Shown here in pieces: positions 60,286-64,000 of a stretch of 64,000 bases of DNA. Each line of letters opens with the position of its first letter. The stretch's first letter is position 1. The notes below the pieces were generated by a model. That model saw only the letters and a list, made by a program, of their open reading frames with translations, searched no databases and was not told the DNA's origin. The position numbers and the translations under genes were made by a program. Source of the DNA: Pseudomonas fluorescens (GTDB lineage: Bacteria > Pseudomonadota > Gammaproteobacteria > Pseudomonadales > Pseudomonadaceae); the NCBI RefSeq assembly GCF_000730425.1, contig NZ_CP008896.1, forward strand, positions 1,364,001 to 1,428,000, in the 5' to 3' direction.

Positions 60286-60359
60286 TGGCGGAACGGACGG
60301 GTATTGAACCCGCCCCCCGGCGTAGCGACCCGATGGATACTCAGGTCAGTTGCCGCTCC
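60286..60359 (-). pseudogene. Degenerate tRNA(Asp)-like relic
   Basis: The minus strand reads GGAGCGG at the 5' end and CCGTTCC-G-CCA at the 3' end, pairing over 7 bp (one G-T). A T arm CGGGTTCAATACCCG (TTCAATA loop) and the stretch ACGCCGGGGG agree with tRNA(Asp), as I recall it. The D arm does not fold, the anticodon arm cannot form five pairs, and the GTC anticodon is absent (CGCTACG instead of TGTCACG). Total length is 74 nt with CCA encoded. It looks like a decayed tRNA gene; charging is unlikely. Confidence 0.7.
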
Positions 60360-60412
60360 GCTGCCAGGCCAGACCTGCGTCCGGCCCGGACAGGCAAAGG
60401 CTTGAACGAAGC

Positions 60413-60685
60413 TTAGTTAACGGCTTCTTTCAGGGCTTTACCGGCTTTGAAACCTGGTTTCTTGGCAGCAGCGATTTGCAGTGCTTTGCCAGTCTGTGGG
60501 TTACGGCCAGTGCGAGCTGGACGATCGGTCACAGAGAAAGTACCGAAGCCTACCAGTACCACGGAGTCGCCGGCCTTGAGAGCGCCAGTGACGGATTCGA
60601 TTACTGCGTCCAGCGCACGGCCAGCAGCGGCTTTCGGGATATCAGCAGATGCGGCGATAGCATCAATCAGTTCCGACTTGTTCAC
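60413..60685 (-). CDS. hupB: DNA-binding protein HU-beta
   Basis: 90 residues with a GTG start ([15 protein letters not shown]), supported by an AAGGGGAC ribosome binding site; a longer open frame upstream is not credible. The DNA-binding arm signature [20 protein letters not shown] is complete. HU compacts and bends DNA in the nucleoid. It lies between lon and ppiD. Confidence 0.96.
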   Translation of the reverse strand: MNKSELIDAIAASADIPKAAAGRALDAVIESVTGALKAGDSVVLVGFGTFSVTDRPARTGRNPQTGKALQIAAAKKPGFKAGKALKEAVN

Positions 60686-60831
60686 TCTAAGTCCCCTTAT
60701 ATCTATTGAGTATGATTCTAAGTTTTTTGGTGAAAGCAAAAACCAGTGCTGAATGGCCTACAGACACTTAAGAGCCGCTTTATAACAAGGGCTCTAAAAA
60801 GCTGTCAAGAAAGCCCCCAGGCTTAAACGTA

Positions 60832-63228
60832 TTAATGCGTGCTAATTCTTTCCTTAGAGTCAGTCTCGCGCTTTTCGTCCTTCGCGACTATCTCGGGAGC
60901 CACATCCGGCAAGGGCTCCGGCGCGTATTGCAGCGCAATTTGCAGGACCTCGTCAATCCATTTAACCGGTTTAATCTGCAGATCCTGCTTAATGTTGTCA
61001 GGAATTTCCTTCAAGTCGCGAACATTCTCTTCGGGAATGATCACCGTCTTGATACCACCACGGTGTGCAGCCAGCAGTTTTTCCTTCAGACCGCCAATGG
61101 CCAATACCTGACCACGCAGGGTGATTTCCCCGGTCATGGCGACATCGGCACGCACCGGAATGCCAGTCAAGGCCGATACCAGAGCCGTGCACATGCCTAC
61201 GCCAGCGCTAGGGCCATCTTTAGGGGTAGCCCCTTCCGGCATATGGATATGGGTGTCGTGCTTCTCATGGAAGTCCAGGGGAATCCCCAAGCTCCGAGCC
61301 CGGCTGCGCACCACTGTCTGCGCGGCCGTGATGGATTCGACCATCACGTCACCAAGGGATCCGGTCTTGATCAATTGCCCCTTGCCCGGGATCACGGCGG
61401 CTTCGATGGTCAGCAATTCGCCACCCACCTGGGTCCACGCCAGGCCAGTCACCTGCCCTACCTGATCCTGTTGCTCGGCCAGGCCGTAGCGGAATTTACG
61501 CACGCCCAGGAAGTGCTCCAGGGCATCGGCCGTGACCTTCACAGAGAAGCGTTTTTCCAGGGCATGTTCCTTGACGGCCTTGCGGCAGATCTTCGCCAAC
61601 TGGCGCTCGAGGCCCCGTACACCAGCCTCACGGGTGTAATACCGAATGATGTCGCGAATCGACTCGACATCGAATTCGATCTCGCCCTTCTTCAGACCAT
61701 TGGCCGAAATCTGCTTAGGCGCGAGGTACTTGACGGCGATATTGATCTTTTCGTCTTCGGTGTAGCCCGGCAGACGAATCACTTCCATCCGGTCCAGCAG
61801 GGCTGGTGGGATATTCATGGAGTTGGAGGTGCACAGGAACATTACGTCGGACAGGTCGTAGTCGACTTCCAGGTAATGGTCGTTGAAATTGTGGTTCTGT
61901 TCGGGGTCGAGCACCTCCAGCAAGGCCGATGCTGGATCACCACGCATATCGCTGCCCATTTTGTCGATTTCATCGAGCAGGAACAACGGGTTGCGCACCC
62001 CAACCTTTGTCATCTTTTGAATCAATCTTCCGGGCATCGAGCCGATGTAAGTCCGACGATGGCCACGAATTTCCGCTTCATCACGCACGCCACCGAGGGC
62101 CATTCGTACGAATTTACGATTGGTGGCGCTGGCAATCGACTCAGCCAACGAGGTTTTACCCACACCAGGAGGACCGACCAGGCACAACACCGGGCCGCGA
62201 ATCTTCTTCACGCGCTTCTGCACGGCGAGGTATTCGAGGATGCGTTCCTTGACCTCTTCTAACCCATAGTGATCGGCGTCGAGGATATCTTCGGCACGCG
62301 CCAGGTCCAGCCGCACCTTGGTCTGGGCTTTCCACGGCACCTGCACCAGCCAGTCGATGTAGGAACGAACCACAGTGGCCTCGGCCGACATTGGCGACAT
62401 TTGCTTGAGTTTGTTCAACTCGGCAGTGGCTTTGGTCAACGCGTCTTTTGGCAGGCCTGCGGCATCGATGCGCTTCTTCAGCTCTTCGATTTCATTGTGG
62501 CCTTCTTCACTGTCACCGAGCTCTTTCTGAATGGCCTTCATCTGCTCATTCAGGTAGTACTCGCGCTGGCTGCGCTCCATCTGCTTCTTGACGCGGCCGC
62601 GGATGCGCTTCTCGACCTGCAACAGGTCAATCTCGGCATCCAGCAACGCCAGGACGTGCTCGACCCGGGTCGACAGGTCGATGATTTCGAGAATGTCCTG
62701 CTTCTGCTCGATCTTCAGCGCCATGTGCGCGGCCATGGTGTCGACCAGGCGGCTTGGCTCATCAATGCTGTTGAGGGAGGACAGGACTTCAGCCGGGACT
62801 TTCTTGCCCAGTTGCACGTATTGCTCGAACTGGGACAGCAGACTACGTACAAAGACTTCGGATTCGCGCTCAGGCGCATCGACTTCGTCGATCAACGCCA
62901 CTTCTGCACGCAAGTGACCATCCACCTCCATGAAGCGCTCGACCGCACCGCGCTGCTCACCTTCGACCAGCACCTTGACGGTGCCATCCGGCAGCTTGAG
63001 CAATTGCAGAACGGTGGCAATAGTACCGACGCGATACAGGGCGTCTTCGCCTGGATCGTCGTCAGCCGGATTTCTCTGGGCCAACAGCAGGATCTGCTTG
63101 TCGCCCGTCATCGCGGCCTCGAGGGCTTCGATAGACTTCTCGCGCCCCACGAACAGCGGGATAACCATGTGCGGATACACAACCACATCACGCAATGGCA
63201 GGAGAGGCAATTCAATGGTTGTCTTCAT
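60832..63228 (-). CDS. lon: ATP-dependent protease Lon
   Basis: 798 residues. N-terminal substrate domain (about 1-205), AAA+ with Walker [10 protein letters not shown] and Walker [10 protein letters not shown] (about 350-430), and a serine protease domain with the catalytic Ser in [11 protein letters not shown] (about 677) and Lys in [14 protein letters not shown]. It degrades misfolded and regulatory proteins in the cytosol. It follows clpX with a terminator between them, as is usual. Confidence 0.97.
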   Translation of the reverse strand: MKTTIELPLLPLRDVVVYPHMVIPLFVGREKSIEALEAAMTGDKQILLLAQRNPADDDPGEDALYRVGTIATVLQLLKLPDGTVKVLVEGEQRGAVERFMEVDGHLRAEVALIDEVDAPERESEVFVRSLLSQFEQYVQLGKKVPAEVLSSLNSIDEPSRLVDTMAAHMALKIEQKQDILEIIDLSTRVEHVLALLDAEIDLLQVEKRIRGRVKKQMERSQREYYLNEQMKAIQKELGDSEEGHNEIEELKKRIDAAGLPKDALTKATAELNKLKQMSPMSAEATVVRSYIDWLVQVPWKAQTKVRLDLARAEDILDADHYGLEEVKERILEYLAVQKRVKKIRGPVLCLVGPPGVGKTSLAESIASATNRKFVRMALGGVRDEAEIRGHRRTYIGSMPGRLIQKMTKVGVRNPLFLLDEIDKMGSDMRGDPASALLEVLDPEQNHNFNDHYLEVDYDLSDVMFLCTSNSMNIPPALLDRMEVIRLPGYTEDEKINIAVKYLAPKQISANGLKKGEIEFDVESIRDIIRYYTREAGVRGLERQLAKICRKAVKEHALEKRFSVKVTADALEHFLGVRKFRYGLAEQQDQVGQVTGLAWTQVGGELLTIEAAVIPGKGQLIKTGSLGDVMVESITAAQTVVRSRARSLGIPLDFHEKHDTHIHMPEGATPKDGPSAGVGMCTALVSALTGIPVRADVAMTGEITLRGQVLAIGGLKEKLLAAHRGGIKTVIIPEENVRDLKEIPDNIKQDLQIKPVKWIDEVLQIALQYAPEPLPDVAPEIVAKDEKRETDSKERISTH

Positions 63229-63342
63229 GATTTCGCCTCTATGACAGATGAAAGTAAGCTTGAAACCAAGATGGGGGCTACGTGTAAAAAAAACAAGCTC
63301 AATGCTGGCACTTGCACACAGTAAAAACCTCCATGAAAAACA

Positions 63343-63364
63343 AAGGGGCCTCTAGAGGCCCCTT
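63343..63364 (-). terminator. Terminator between clpX and lon
   Basis: AAGGGGCC-TCTAGA-GGCCCCTT is a perfect palindrome followed on the minus strand by TGTTTTT. Confidence 0.88.
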
Positions 63365-63388
63365 GTTTGTACCGAAACTGCGAAACGC

Positions 63389-64000
63389 TTACGCGTCTGG
63401 CGCAGCCTTGGCAGTCGGCTCACTGTTTTCGTAGATGTACAGTGGCTTGGACTTACCTTCTATAACGCTTTCGTCGATCACCACTTTACTCACCTCGGAC
63501 TGCGAGGGAATTTCGTACATGGTGTCGAGCAATACACCTTCGAGAATCGAGCGCAAGCCGCGTGCGCCGGTCTTACGCTCCAGTGCCCGCTTGGCCACCG
63601 ACTTGAGCGCGTCAGCGCGGAACTCGAGGTCTACACCTTCCATTTCGAACAACTTGGCGTATTGCTTGGTCAGGGCGTTCTTCGGCTCGGTGAGGATCTG
63701 AATCAAAGCAGCCTCATCCAGCTCGTCCAACGTGGCCAAGACCGGCAGACGGCCAACGAATTCCGGGATCAGACCGAACTTGACCAAATCGTCAGGCTCG
63801 ACTTCACGCAGGGACTCGCCCACCTTCTTGCCTTCTTCCTTGCTGCGCACTTCTGCACTGAAACCAATGCCGCCACGGGTGGAACGGTTTTGAATAACCT
63901 TTTCCAGGCCGGAGAACGCACCGCCACAGATAAACAGGATGTTACGCGTATCAACCTGCAGGAATTCCTGCTGCGGATGCTTGCGACCGCCCTGAGGCGG
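63389..64000 (-). CDS. clpX: ClpX ATPase subunit of ClpXP, partial (3' end)
   Basis: The gene enters from the right edge; 203 codons plus the stop are present. The visible part has [20 protein letters not shown], the sensor region [20 protein letters not shown] and the C-terminal [20 protein letters not shown] with the sensor-2 Arg. The N-terminal zinc domain and Walker motifs lie outside. ClpX unfolds substrates for ClpP. The order clpX-lon-hupB-ppiD matches P. aeruginosa. Confidence 0.96.
   Translation of the reverse strand, partial: PPQGGRKHPQQEFLQVDTRNILFICGGAFSGLEKVIQNRSTRGGIGFSAEVRSKEEGKKVGESLREVEPDDLVKFGLIPEFVGRLPVLATLDELDEAALIQILTEPKNALTKQYAKLFEMEGVDLEFRADALKSVAKRALERKTGARGLRSILEGVLLDTMYEIPSQSEVSKVVIDESVIEGKSKPLYIYENSEPTAKAAPDA

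Noticed and set aside
60286..60359. A functional tRNA(Asp).
   Set aside because: The D arm and anticodon arm do not fold, and the GTC anticodon is missing.

Overview
The window is chromosomal DNA from a Pseudomonas, most likely of the P. fluorescens group. The evidence is high GC coding sequence, the hupB-lon-clpX and liu gene orders, PrrF-like and CrcY-like small RNAs, and many REP/REPIN palindromes with a GGCTTGC core. No rRNA, functional tRNA, CRISPR array, insertion sequence or prophage structural gene was seen. The functional calls rest on motifs and remembered family features, not on searches.

Layout. 1-3.5 kb: the start of an ABC importer operon (two ATPases, glycerol/sugar type, minus strand), diverging from its likely sigma-54 activator; the gap holds a -24/-12 promoter and six TGAACA repeats. 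3.6-5.4 kb: an AT-richer islet with an orphan T6SS hcp, a cargo effector frameshifted by a third copy of a 7-bp repeat, and a small membrane protein that could be its immunity factor. 5.4-10 kb: housekeeping genes glnS-cysS and ppiB-lpxH. 10.2-13.5 kb: a marR-emrA-emrB efflux operon with two identical palindromes at its promoter. 13.7-19.8 kb: tamB, tamA and a GNAT acetyltransferase. 20-24.7 kb: xthA, a PstS-OmpA fusion, and an acyl-CoA dehydrogenase with a divergent LysR gene.

24.7-34.2 kb is leucine/isovalerate catabolism. liuR-mvaB comes first, then a sigma-54-driven CrcY-type sRNA, then an acyl-CoA ligase diverging from liuABCD. LiuR-type palindromes lie before liuR and in the ligase/liuA gap, tying the blocks into one regulon, while the sRNA links the locus to carbon catabolite control. 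34.2-35.8 kb: an S24-family repressor that has lost its Ser-Lys dyad, a small DUF3077-like protein, and a Fur-boxed prrF sRNA. 35.8-40.8 kb: an M14 carboxypeptidase, a deletion scar joining the 3' ends of a cytochrome b561 gene and an anti-sigma gene, a ZapE-like ATPase, an LRR-kinase fusion and a YebC-family gene.

40.9-46.4 kb is a 2-aminoethylphosphonate module: OPA-type transporter, two LysR genes, phnW and phnX. 46.4-52.5 kb: a cytochrome b561 behind a possibly structured leader, a PLP enzyme, fadH, a nitrilase-fold protein lacking its catalytic Cys, an AraC gene and a 28-codon acidic ORF. 52.6-57 kb is the most unusual block: a full-length pyruvate dehydrogenase-type E1 away from any aceF, a MarR regulator, and a truncated catalytically dead E1-like gene. 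Both E1-type genes are preceded by the same TTGCAATTGCAA palindrome. 57-64 kb: a DUF2242 lipoprotein, a LysR pseudogene, ppiD, a degenerate tRNA(Asp)-like relic, hupB, lon and the 3' part of clpX.
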